DNA from: Chloroflexota bacterium | Lineage (GTDB): Bacteria > Chloroflexota > Dormibacteria > Dormibacterales > Dormibacteraceae | Direction of reading: 5' to 3' | Assembly: GCA_005880915.1 (NCBI GenBank) | Contig: VBIW01000036.1 | Coordinates: forward strand, 198,881 to 262,880 | DNA: 64,000 nt | Part shown: positions 16,135 to 24,385 of the stretch, one piece after another | Layout of the letters: the number at the start of each line of letters is the position of its first letter | Numbering within the stretch: the first letter of the stretch is position 1 | The notes under the pieces: model-generated | Database searches by the model: none | What the model saw: only the letters and a program-made list of their open reading frames with translations | Told to the model about the DNA's origin: nothing | Made by a program: the position numbers and the translations under genes

Positions 16135-16793
16135 AAGCGTTTGCCCCGGACATGCTCGATCGAGAACTTCGCCGTGTCGGCGATGAGCATCACTGCCATC
16201 ACGCCTGCCTCGACCGGATCGCTGACAACCACGTCGGCCGCGTCGGGCACGGAGCCCGCCATGCTCGTGCAGAGGACGAGGATTCCGGCCTCGCGGATCT
16301 CCCGCACCGCAGTGGAGATGTCGCCTCCCATGAGAGCGCCCGCCAGGACGAGGGCCCGCGCGCGGTGCAGCCGAGCCACGGCCCTCACCGCGTCGGCAAG
16401 CTGTTCCTCGCCGACCAGCGGAATCGTATCGACCGAGATCCGCTCCCCACGGATGTTGTGCCGGTCCGCCTCAGAGATCGCTCCCTGCGCCACCATGCCG
16501 ACCTGGGCGCCACCTCCGATGACGATCACTCGCTTGCCGTAGATCATCTGGAACGTGGGCACGATGGTGACGTGCGTCACGCCCTGCACAGCCTCCAGGT
16601 CGGCGATCAAGCGACCCTGGTCCGGAGCGCCCGAGACCTCGAGCTGCAGCTCGGCGACCGCTTCGCGCCGCGCTCCACCGGCGACGTAGGTGATGTTGGC
16701 GCCGTGACGGAAGATCGCCTCGGTCAGGCGATAGAGGACGCCTGGCTCATCGCGGCACTCGACCAGCAAGCCCGCCACGTCGGATCTCGCCAT
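16131..16793 (-). CDS. ACT-domain protein with DUF5612-like C-terminal domain
   Basis: The protein has 220 residues. The N-terminal ACT domain (VAGLLVECRDEPGVLYRLTEAIFRHGANITYV) is an amino-acid-binding regulatory fold. The C-terminal domain has KRVIVIGGGAQVGMVAQGAISEADRHNIRGERISVDTIPLVG and LVLAGALMGG, as in the DUF5612 proteins shared with methanogens. The glycine-rich turn hints at nucleotide or amino-acid binding. It is convergent with TG3 (four-base overlap) and is followed upstream by the IclR gene on the same strand. A regulatory role in amino-acid metabolism is inferred. Confidence 0.75.
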   Translation of the reverse strand: MARSDVAGLLVECRDEPGVLYRLTEAIFRHGANITYVAGGARREAVAELQLEVSGAPDQGRLIADLEAVQGVTHVTIVPTFQMIYGKRVIVIGGGAQVGMVAQGAISEADRHNIRGERISVDTIPLVGEEQLADAVRAVARLHRARALVLAGALMGGDISTAVREIREAGILVLCTSMAGSVPDAADVVVSDPVEAGVMAVMLIADTAKFSIEHVRGKRF

Positions 16794-16814
16794 GGGCGAG
16801 AACGATAACCTCGG

Positions 16815-17621
16815 CTACGCCTCCGCTGCGTAGGGCCAGCGCGCGGCGCCCAGCTCGCGGGACACTCCGCGAGCGGCTTCGCTCACCGCGGCGCCGACCC
16901 CTCGTGCCAGTCCGCGCGTCATGATGCGGTCCGTCGAGTCGACCACGCCGATCGCGCCCACTGCCTGGCCGCCGTGGTCGAAGATCGGGGCCGCCGCGCT
17001 CGACTCGCCGAGCACCGCCTCGTCGCGTTCGGTGGCGATGCCGGAATCGCGGGTCACGCTGAGCTGCTGGCGCAGGTCGGCCTCGGACAGGGTCTGCTTG
17101 GTCAGGCGCGGGAGCGGTTCCGCGAGCAGGTCCTCCAACATTTGCGCTGGCGAGAACGCCAGGATCGCCTTGCCCAGCGCGCTGGCGTGAAGCGGCAGCT
17201 GGATGCCGACCTCGAGCACGCCGAAGGCGGCGTCGGGTCGGAACACGTGGTGGACGACGACCACGCTAGAGCCGTGCATCACGCCGACACGGACGGCCGC
17301 GCCGGTCCTGCTCGCGAGGTGGTCGGCATGTGCGATCGAGCGGGCGCGCAGCTCGTTGAGGTCGAGGTACGAGTATCCGAGCTGCAGCAGGCCCGGACCG
17401 AGCTGGTACTTGTCCGAGTAGCTGTCCTGCTCGACGAAGCCGTGTGACTGAAGAGTCTGGAGCAGGCCGTGGACGGTGGGTCGGGCCAGGCCGAGACGTT
17501 CCGCCAGCTCGCTGACGCCGAGCCGCCGGGGTCCGCTCGCCAGCGCCTTCAGGATCGCGGTGGCGCGGTCGATCGACTGGATCGAAGAACGGCGCTTTCC
17601 GGCAGGCTGATTATTCGGCAT
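16815..17621 (-). CDS. IclR-family transcriptional regulator, likely of the glycerol/dihydroxyacetone genes
   Basis: The 268-residue protein has an N-terminal winged helix-turn-helix (SIDRATAILKALASGPRRLGVSELAERLGLARPTVHGLLQTL) and the IclR effector domain (LPLHASALGKAILAFSP, DEAVLGESSAAAPIFDHGGQAVGAIGV). It is divergent from the DhaM-like gene. Its own start codon lies inside a 15-bp dyad that recurs upstream of the glycerol facilitator gene, so it probably represses both promoters and itself. GylR of actinomycetes is a functional parallel. The effector may be glycerol, dihydroxyacetone or a phosphorylated derivative; not shown by sequence. Confidence 0.9.
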   Translation of the reverse strand: MPNNQPAGKRRSSIQSIDRATAILKALASGPRRLGVSELAERLGLARPTVHGLLQTLQSHGFVEQDSYSDKYQLGPGLLQLGYSYLDLNELRARSIAHADHLASRTGAAVRVGVMHGSSVVVVHHVFRPDAAFGVLEVGIQLPLHASALGKAILAFSPAQMLEDLLAEPLPRLTKQTLSEADLRQQLSVTRDSGIATERDEAVLGESSAAAPIFDHGGQAVGAIGVVDSTDRIMTRGLARGVGAAVSEAARGVSRELGAARWPYAAEA

Positions 17622-17649
17622 TGCTGAATTCCTGTCGGTAGTGTAGACT
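17614..17649 (+). promoter_or_regulatory. Candidate dha promoter overlapped by an IclR operator
   Basis: TTGCTG (17621-17626) and TAGACT (17644-17649) are separated by 17 bases, a good sigma-70 spacing, 40 bases upstream of the DhaM start. The -35 box lies inside the dyad TTCGGCATTGCTGAA (17614-17628). This resembles the perfect dyad TTCGACATTGTCGAA before the glycerol facilitator gene. Confidence 0.55.
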
Positions 17650-17688
17650 AGCCCGGTCGTTCGGAATCAGCGCCGGCATCAGCGGAGT

Positions 17689-18084
17689 GTGAGTGATTTG
17701 GTCGGGATTGTACTGGTCTCCCACAGCTTTGAGCTCGCCCACGGCCTGGCGGCCCTGGCCTCCCAGGTGGCCGGTGACGAAGTCCACGTGGAACCCGCCG
17801 GCGGGGGGCCAGACGGCACGCTTGGCACGACTGGCGATGTCGTATGGAACGCCATCAGCCGCGCGGATTGCGGCCAGGGCGTGGTTGTGCTGGCCGACCT
17901 CGGCAGCTCAGTCCTGACCGTGCGTCACCTGCTCGAGGAAGGGAGGGGCAATGGCCACATACGCCTCGTCGACGCGCCATTCGTTGAGGGTGCGATTGCA
18001 GCCGCGGTGATGTCGTCGGCCGGCCAGGACCTCGAAGAGGTGGCGCGAGCCGCCGAGGAGGCGCGCGGTGCAAGTAAATTCTGA
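17689..18084 (+). CDS. dhaM: Dihydroxyacetone kinase phosphotransfer subunit (EIIA-Man-like DhaM)
   Basis: This 131-residue protein starts GTG at 17689. It is the mannose-type EIIA domain alone: VGIVLVSHSFELAHGLAAL carries the phospho-accepting His in VSHS, followed by GVVVLADLGSSVLTVRHL and FVEGAIAAAVMSSAG. In E. coli DhaM this domain is fused to HPr and EI-like domains; here they are separate genes. It takes phosphate from HPr and re-phosphorylates the ADP bound to DhaL. It overlaps the HPr gene by 17 bases. Confidence 0.9.
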   Translation: MSDLVGIVLVSHSFELAHGLAALASQVAGDEVHVEPAGGGPDGTLGTTGDVVWNAISRADCGQGVVVLADLGSSVLTVRHLLEEGRGNGHIRLVDAPFVEGAIAAAVMSSAGQDLEEVARAAEEARGASKF

Positions 18085-18337
18085 GGTCAGCGTCGCGCTG
18101 CCGCCTGCGGTGGCGCTCCACGCGCGACCTGCGGCGAACTTCGTCAAGACAGCTTTGCGCTTTCGGTCGCGCGTGACGGTCCGCGTCAATGGAAAAAACG
18201 CCGACGCGAAGAGCATCCTCGCCGTGCTCGCGCTCGGAGCGACTGGTGGCACCGTGCTCATGCTGACAGCTGAGGGCGAGGACGGCCCTGCTGCTCTAGA
18301 CGCGCTCGCCGCTTGCGTGTCCGGCCTGGTGGAGTAG
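18068..18337 (+). CDS. HPr-family phosphocarrier protein
   Basis: The 89-residue protein starts GTG at 18068 inside the DhaM gene. The active-site motif ALHARPAANFVK contains the phosphorylated His, and AKSILAVLALGATGG matches the Ser-46 region (KS) of HPr. It relays phosphate from enzyme I to the DhaM domain. Because it is embedded in the dihydroxyacetone cluster it may be dedicated to this route. Its 3' end overlaps the convergent enzyme I gene by 42 bases, an unusually long antisense overlap. Confidence 0.9.
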   Translation: MQVNSEVSVALPPAVALHARPAANFVKTALRFRSRVTVRVNGKNADAKSILAVLALGATGGTVLMLTAEGEDGPAALDALAACVSGLVE

Positions 18338-19951
18338 CCTCGCCGACTCCTTCTCGACGGCGGAAAAGTCGATCTCTCGAACCCATTCCCGGACCTGACC
18401 CACGCGGGCGGCGGCGACGCTGAGCTCGTCAACGCCTAGCCCGACAAGGATCGGCATCGCCTTCGGATCGGACGCCGCCTCGCCGCAAACGTCGACCGGA
18501 ATCCGCGCCGCCTGCGCCGCGCGGATCGTCGCGTCGATGAGACGCAAGACACGAATATCGGTCACCGGCGCGGTCCTGGATTGTTCGCGGTCAAAGCCGA
18601 GGACCAGCTGCGTCAGATCGTTCGTGCCAATGCTGAGAAAGTCCGCATGGCTCGCAATCTCACTCGCGCGGAGCGCAGCCTCTGGAGTTTCGATCATCGC
18701 CCCGAGCTCCGCACCTCGCCCGCCCACGACCGGGGCAAGCATCTCGCGTACCGACCTCAGCTGGCCCGATCCCGTGACCATCGGGACCAGGATTCGAAGG
18801 TCTGTCCCGTGGCCGGCCTCAACGATTGCCGCCAGATGTGTCTTCAAGTGCGCGGGCGATTCGAGGAGGAGATCGATGCCGCGGGCAATTGCGCCGCGCA
18901 AGAACGGCGGGGTCTTGTCACCACCGAAGTCGAACAGTCGGACGGTGGCGACCCGACCGGCGAGGCGACTCAACACAGGCCGAAGCACAGCGACCTGCTC
19001 CCTGAACCCTGGCCAGGCCGGTGCCTCGAGAAAGAGCAGCTCGCTCCGAAGCAGCCCGACACCTTCCGCTCCCTGCTGATCCGCCTCATGGAGCTCGGCG
19101 GCGGTTGACGCGTTGGCGAGAACACGAATCCGGTGGCCGTCCCTGGTCTGGGCCGGCACAAGACGCCGGGCCACGGCGGTTTCGCGTGCGACGCGACGAT
19201 TCTCGGCATCGCCCAGCGCGACTGACACGCGCCGAGCATCGGGTCGCCGCACCAGGATGCCGCGGTCGCCGTCGACCACGACCTCCTCCCCATCCTCGAT
19301 CTCGAGCGCGCCGGCACCCAGGCCGACGACCATCGGAAGACCGAGTGACCGCGCGACTATGGCTGCATGTGCGGTGACGCCTCCGCCTGCGAGCGCGATG
19401 CCCGTGGCCTTTTGCGCCAGCTCGGCGACGTCCGCAGGACCCAAGGTCGCTGCGATCAAGATGCCTTCAGGTGCGCGCTTCAATGCACCAGTTGCGCACG
19501 CCGCGGCGCGGTGGCCCACGCTCCGCACGTCGTCCGCGCGCAAAGCCAGCGTTGGGTCTTCGAGGCTCGCCAGCTCGGCCGCCGTCTGGTCCGCGGCCTC
19601 GCGCAATGCTTCTGCGGCTTGCAACCCGAGCTCGGCGATGAGAGTCTCGACGCGCGAGACCAGCACGGGGTCCATGGCCATCAGGACCCCGGTCTCAACG
19701 ATGTCGGCATCTTCGCTGCGGTCGTCGCGCCGGAGCTCTGCGGCGATGTCTTCCAGCTCAGCCGCCGCCGCTTCGAGGGCACGCCGGGCGCGTGCCGCTT
19801 CTTCAGCGCGATCATGTGCCGGGACCGTCGGCGACGGATTGGTCCTGCCGTCAAGCACCACCGCGCGGCCGGCGGCCGTCCCCGGAGCGGCGCTTACGCC
19901 ATGGAGGGCAATTTCAGGTCCAGACATGAGCCTGCGCGCGCCCGGCCCCAT
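18296..19951 (-). CDS. ptsI: Phosphoenolpyruvate-protein phosphotransferase (enzyme I)
   Basis: This enzyme of about 551 residues uses ATG at 19951, which overlaps the DhaL stop (TAATG); a second ATG lies at 19927. It transfers phosphate from PEP to HPr. Motifs: GGVTAHAAIVARSLGLPMVVG with the phospho-His, LLRSELLFLEAP, VRLFDFGGDKTPPFLR, MIETPEAAL, FLSIGTNDLTQLVLGFDRE and VCGEAASDP with the PEP-site Cys. It is last in the facilitator, DhaK, DhaL, enzyme I operon, consistent with dedicated use for dihydroxyacetone. Confidence 0.92.
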   Translation of the reverse strand: MGPGARRLMSGPEIALHGVSAAPGTAAGRAVVLDGRTNPSPTVPAHDRAEEAARARRALEAAAAELEDIAAELRRDDRSEDADIVETGVLMAMDPVLVSRVETLIAELGLQAAEALREAADQTAAELASLEDPTLALRADDVRSVGHRAAACATGALKRAPEGILIAATLGPADVAELAQKATGIALAGGGVTAHAAIVARSLGLPMVVGLGAGALEIEDGEEVVVDGDRGILVRRPDARRVSVALGDAENRRVARETAVARRLVPAQTRDGHRIRVLANASTAAELHEADQQGAEGVGLLRSELLFLEAPAWPGFREQVAVLRPVLSRLAGRVATVRLFDFGGDKTPPFLRGAIARGIDLLLESPAHLKTHLAAIVEAGHGTDLRILVPMVTGSGQLRSVREMLAPVVGGRGAELGAMIETPEAALRASEIASHADFLSIGTNDLTQLVLGFDREQSRTAPVTDIRVLRLIDATIRAAQAARIPVDVCGEAASDPKAMPILVGLGVDELSVAAARVGQVREWVREIDFSAVEKESARLLHQAGHASGERV

Positions 19952-20583
19952 TACGATCCCTGGCCGGCTGCCTTCTGGAGTGCGCGAACGATCAGAGCGG
20001 TCGAGGTTGCGCCTGGATCCTGGTGCCCGACCGAGCGCTCGCCGAGGTAGGAGGCGCGACCCTTGCGCGCTTGAAGGGGAATCGTCGCGCGCATGCCGGT
20101 CTCCGCGGCCGCCGCCGCGTCGTCGAGCGCCTGCTCGAGCGCCACGCCTTCGGCGAGCCTCGCGCGCAGAGTCTCCACCGCGGGTTCCAGCGCGTCGACC
20201 ATCGTCTTGTCGCCAAGCGACGCGGTGCCGAGATCTTTGACCGAGGCCAACGCCGCGGCGAGCACCTCGACGAGCTGCCCTCCGTCAAAGTTCGCCTGGT
20301 CGCCGAGCACGCGACCGCCGCTGCGCAACGCGGAGCCCCATAGAGGTCCGCTTGCCCCTCCAACGGTCGACACCAGTGTGCGCCCGGCGAGGATGAGGAG
20401 CTTGCCCGGCGGCGAGCCTCCATCCGCGTCCAGGGCCTGGATGACGGCCTCGAATCCTCTGACCATGTTGGTGCCGTGGTCTCCGTCGCCGATCGCCGCG
20501 TCGAGCTGGACCAGGTGGTCGCGCTCGGCGCGGACTGCGACATCGATCTCGCGCATCCAGGAGGTGATGGTGGCCGCGTCCAT
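19951..20583 (-). CDS. dhaL: Dihydroxyacetone kinase ADP-binding subunit DhaL
   Basis: The protein has 210 residues from ATG at 20583. The nucleotide and magnesium site is seen in LDAAIGDGDHGTNM, then GGASGPLWG and LGDKTMVDALEP. DhaL holds ADP as a cofactor that is phosphorylated by DhaM and donates phosphate to the substrate on DhaK. It starts 26 bases after dhaK and overlaps enzyme I by one base, so it is coupled to both. Confidence 0.93.
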   Translation of the reverse strand: MDAATITSWMREIDVAVRAERDHLVQLDAAIGDGDHGTNMVRGFEAVIQALDADGGSPPGKLLILAGRTLVSTVGGASGPLWGSALRSGGRVLGDQANFDGGQLVEVLAAALASVKDLGTASLGDKTMVDALEPAVETLRARLAEGVALEQALDDAAAAAETGMRATIPLQARKGRASYLGERSVGHQDPGATSTALIVRALQKAAGQGS

Positions 20584-20609
20584 GACCCTTGCGCTGATCA
20601 ACTTAATCC

Positions 20610-21632
20610 TCAGACGCCCCAGCGCAGCGCAGCGGTGTGCACCGGCGCGTCCCAGAGCTTGATGAGCTCTTCGTCGAGCTCGAGCACGGTCAGCGACGCA
20701 CCTGCCATCTCGAGCGACGTGATGTAGCTGCCGACCATGTTTCGCACCGGCTCGAGGCCGGCCTTCCTGAGCTTCTTGTCGACCTCGCCGTAAACAAGGT
20801 AGAGCTCGAGGAGGGGCGTGCCGCCCATCCCGTTGACGAAGACGAGGACCTTCGATCCTCTCGTCGCCTTGAGGTCCGAAACCACTGCCTCGACCATTAC
20901 GTCGACTACTTCGCTCGCTGTGCCGAGAGCCGCGCGGCGGCGCCCTGGCTCGCCGTGGATGCCGATGCCGAGCTCGATCTCGCCCTCGGGCAGCTCGAAG
21001 ATCACCTTCCCGGACGCCGGTGGCACGCACGAAGACAGAGCGACCCCAAATGAACGCGCCCGGTCGTTGACGCGCTTTACAAGGTCCGTCACTTTCGTCA
21101 GGTCAGCCCCGCTTTCTGCAGCGGCGCCCGCGATCTTCTCGGCGAGCACGGTCGCTCCGACTCCACGCCGGCCGGCTGTATACAGCGAGTCCTGTACTGC
21201 GACGTCGTCATCGATGACGACCGATGTGACCTTGATTCCTTCGTCCGCGGCGTCCTCGGCGGCGAGCTTGAAGTTCAGCACGTCGCCCGTGTAGTTCTTG
21301 ACGATGTGGACGACACCGGCGCCGCCGTCGACCGCCTTGGTCGCGGCCAGCATCTGCGCGGGCACCGGTGAGGTGAATACCTCGCCTGGAGCCGCGGCGT
21401 CGAGCATGCCCAGTCCCACGAATCCGCCGTGGAGCGGCTCGTGGCCTGAACCCCCGCCCGATATCAACGCGACCTTGCCGCGCCTGGGGGCGTCCTTGCG
21501 GACGATGATCTGCGCCGTCGCGTCATAGCGCAGCAGGTCGGAGTGCGCCGCGGCGAGTCCCGCCAGCGACTCCTTGACGACCTGCGACGGATCGTTGAGG
21601 AATTTCCGCATCTTCCGGGTTTCGACTGCCAT
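20610..21632 (-). CDS. dhaK: Dihydroxyacetone kinase substrate-binding subunit DhaK
   Basis: This 340-residue subunit binds dihydroxyacetone covalently through a His as a hemiaminal, visible in ELGIGIHGEPGRRR. Other conserved stretches are LISGGGSGHEPLHGGFVG, IVKNYTGDVLNFKLAAE and LVFVNGMGGTPLLELYLVY. It starts 30 bases downstream of the glycerol facilitator gene. Together with DhaL, DhaM, HPr and enzyme I it converts dihydroxyacetone to its phosphate at the expense of PEP. Confidence 0.95.
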   Translation of the reverse strand: MAVETRKMRKFLNDPSQVVKESLAGLAAAHSDLLRYDATAQIIVRKDAPRRGKVALISGGGSGHEPLHGGFVGLGMLDAAAPGEVFTSPVPAQMLAATKAVDGGAGVVHIVKNYTGDVLNFKLAAEDAADEGIKVTSVVIDDDVAVQDSLYTAGRRGVGATVLAEKIAGAAAESGADLTKVTDLVKRVNDRARSFGVALSSCVPPASGKVIFELPEGEIELGIGIHGEPGRRRAALGTASEVVDVMVEAVVSDLKATRGSKVLVFVNGMGGTPLLELYLVYGEVDKKLRKAGLEPVRNMVGSYITSLEMAGASLTVLELDEELIKLWDAPVHTAALRWGV

Positions 21633-21662
21633 TTGTGTTTCCTCTTTCTCCTTAGAACCTGT

Positions 21663-22451
21663 CTAGTGCGCCGATGCGGCGCGGGCGGGCGCCTCTTCGC
21701 GTGTCACTGCTTCTTCGATCGGCTGCTCGACGTGGCGGGGGTTGGCAAAGTAGTCGTACGCGAACGTGGCAAGAGCCGCTCCAACGAGCCCGGGGATCAG
21801 GTACACCGGGATGTACTGGGCCCAGTAGGTCGTGCCGCCGGCGATCGCCTGCACAAGCTCGGGGCCGAAAGCGCGGGCGGGGTTCAGCGACGCGCCGGTG
21901 ACGGGACCGAAGATCAGGATGATTCCGACCACGGCGCCGCCGATGACGAGGCCGGCGAGCTGGTTCGGCGAGCGGCCGTCGACGATGCCGAGGATGGCGA
22001 ACAGCAGGAGGCCGGTGCCGAGCGCCTCGGCCAGCGCCGCCTGCACGTAATAAGAGGTCGACGCGTCGGATGCGAAGTGGGTCTGGCCCATGCCAAAGGT
22101 GACTGCGTTCGCGCCGAACACGCCCCAGATCGCGAATGCGCCGATGATCGCGCCGACATACTGGGCGCCCCAGTAGATCGGAACCTCACGCCACGGGAAA
22201 CGCTTGGTCGCGGCGAGGGCAAACGTCACAGCCGGGTTGATGTGGCAGCCCGAAACTTTGCCGATCGCGTAGACGAGGGCCGTGATGATGAAGCCGAAAG
22301 CGAAGCTGATCCCCAGCAGGTCAGCTTCGGTGACGGCAGGGACGGCCTTGCCCGCCAGAGTAAGGGTCGCGATCACAGATCCCGGTCCGACCAGGACCAG
22401 GGCGGCCGTGCCGAAGACCTCCGCCAACGCCCGTTGTCGAATGGAGAACAT
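21663..22451 (-). CDS. glpF: Glycerol/aquaglyceroporin channel (MIP family)
   Basis: The protein has 262 residues and six membrane helices, with the two half-helices marked by CHINPAVTFALA and ASLNPARAFGPE. The length of the loop after the second NPA and the acidic/aromatic neighbours fit a glycerol-permeable rather than water-only channel, though this cannot be proved from sequence. It is the first gene of the dihydroxyacetone kinase operon, which makes glycerol or dihydroxyacetone the likely solute. A perfect 15-bp dyad precedes it. Confidence 0.9.
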   Translation of the reverse strand: MFSIRQRALAEVFGTAALVLVGPGSVIATLTLAGKAVPAVTEADLLGISFAFGFIITALVYAIGKVSGCHINPAVTFALAATKRFPWREVPIYWGAQYVGAIIGAFAIWGVFGANAVTFGMGQTHFASDASTSYYVQAALAEALGTGLLLFAILGIVDGRSPNQLAGLVIGGAVVGIILIFGPVTGASLNPARAFGPELVQAIAGGTTYWAQYIPVYLIPGLVGAALATFAYDYFANPRHVEQPIEEAVTREEAPARAASAH

Positions 22452-22485
22452 CGTTGTGGTACCCCCTGTTTATTCCTGACTGGCA

Positions 22486-22500
22486 TTCGACATTGTCGAA
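22486..22500. promoter_or_regulatory. Perfect dyad, candidate IclR operator
   Basis: TTCGACATTGTCGAA is an exact palindrome around a central base, 34 bases upstream of the facilitator start. It shares TTCGnCATTGnnGAA with the dyad at 17614-17628 over the IclR start codon. Two matching dyads at the two promoters of one pathway suggest a common regulator. Confidence 0.55.
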
Positions 22501-22688
22501 CGTGTTTCGCAAACCGTACCCCCGGCCGGAGGATTTGTCAACAGGCAACTTAGGCCACGCGACCAAACTCGGGTAGGTTGCACGAAGACCTGGCTCGCGG
22601 CTGTCGGCGCGTCACTACGTTTCGCCCTCCGAATTGGTGGCGGAAACCATACCCGCCGGCCCACTCATGCCGTAGGCTTCCGGGCACA

Positions 22689-22745
22689 GTGCGCAACTTT
22701 GGCGCGATTGCGATCGAGATTCGCCGGGGAGGTCCCCCGACTTAG
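22689..22745 (+). CDS. Putative isoleucine-rich leader peptide
   Basis: GTG at 22689 opens an 18-codon frame, MRNFGAIAIEIRRGGPPT, closed by TAG at 22743. Three Ile codons lie at positions 7, 9 and 11, just before the 5' arm of a long hairpin. The frame ends 56 bases before the citramalate synthase gene, whose product feeds isoleucine synthesis. The ribosome site before GTG is weak. It is too short for codon statistics, so support comes from position, Ile content and the hairpin logic. Confidence 0.45.
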   Translation: MRNFGAIAIEIRRGGPPT

Positions 22746-22801
22746 CGCGCGGCGCTGATTCGGTGGACCTCCCGGCCTAGAGAAGGTCGAGAGGTTTTTT
22801 T
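22723..22801 (+). promoter_or_regulatory. Putative attenuator of the citramalate synthase gene
   Basis: Bases 22723-22735 pair with 22765-22776 and 22737-22748 pair with 22752-22763, forming one long near-continuous hairpin with a GCG loop. Its 3' arm contains ACCTC (22767-22771), which can instead pair with GAGGT (22791-22795). That second pairing hides the ribosome site GAGAGG and is followed by seven T residues directly before ATG. The two pairings exclude each other. The rest of the 350-base gap (22501-22688) shows no other clear element. Confidence 0.45.

Positions 22802-24377
<1,576 letters not shown>

Positions 24378-24385
<8 letters not shown>

Noticed and set aside
22600..22688. T-box riboswitch before cimA
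   Set aside because: GGTGGCGGAAACC looks slightly like a T-box, but the specifier hairpin and the consensus antiterminator are missing; a leader peptide explains the region better.
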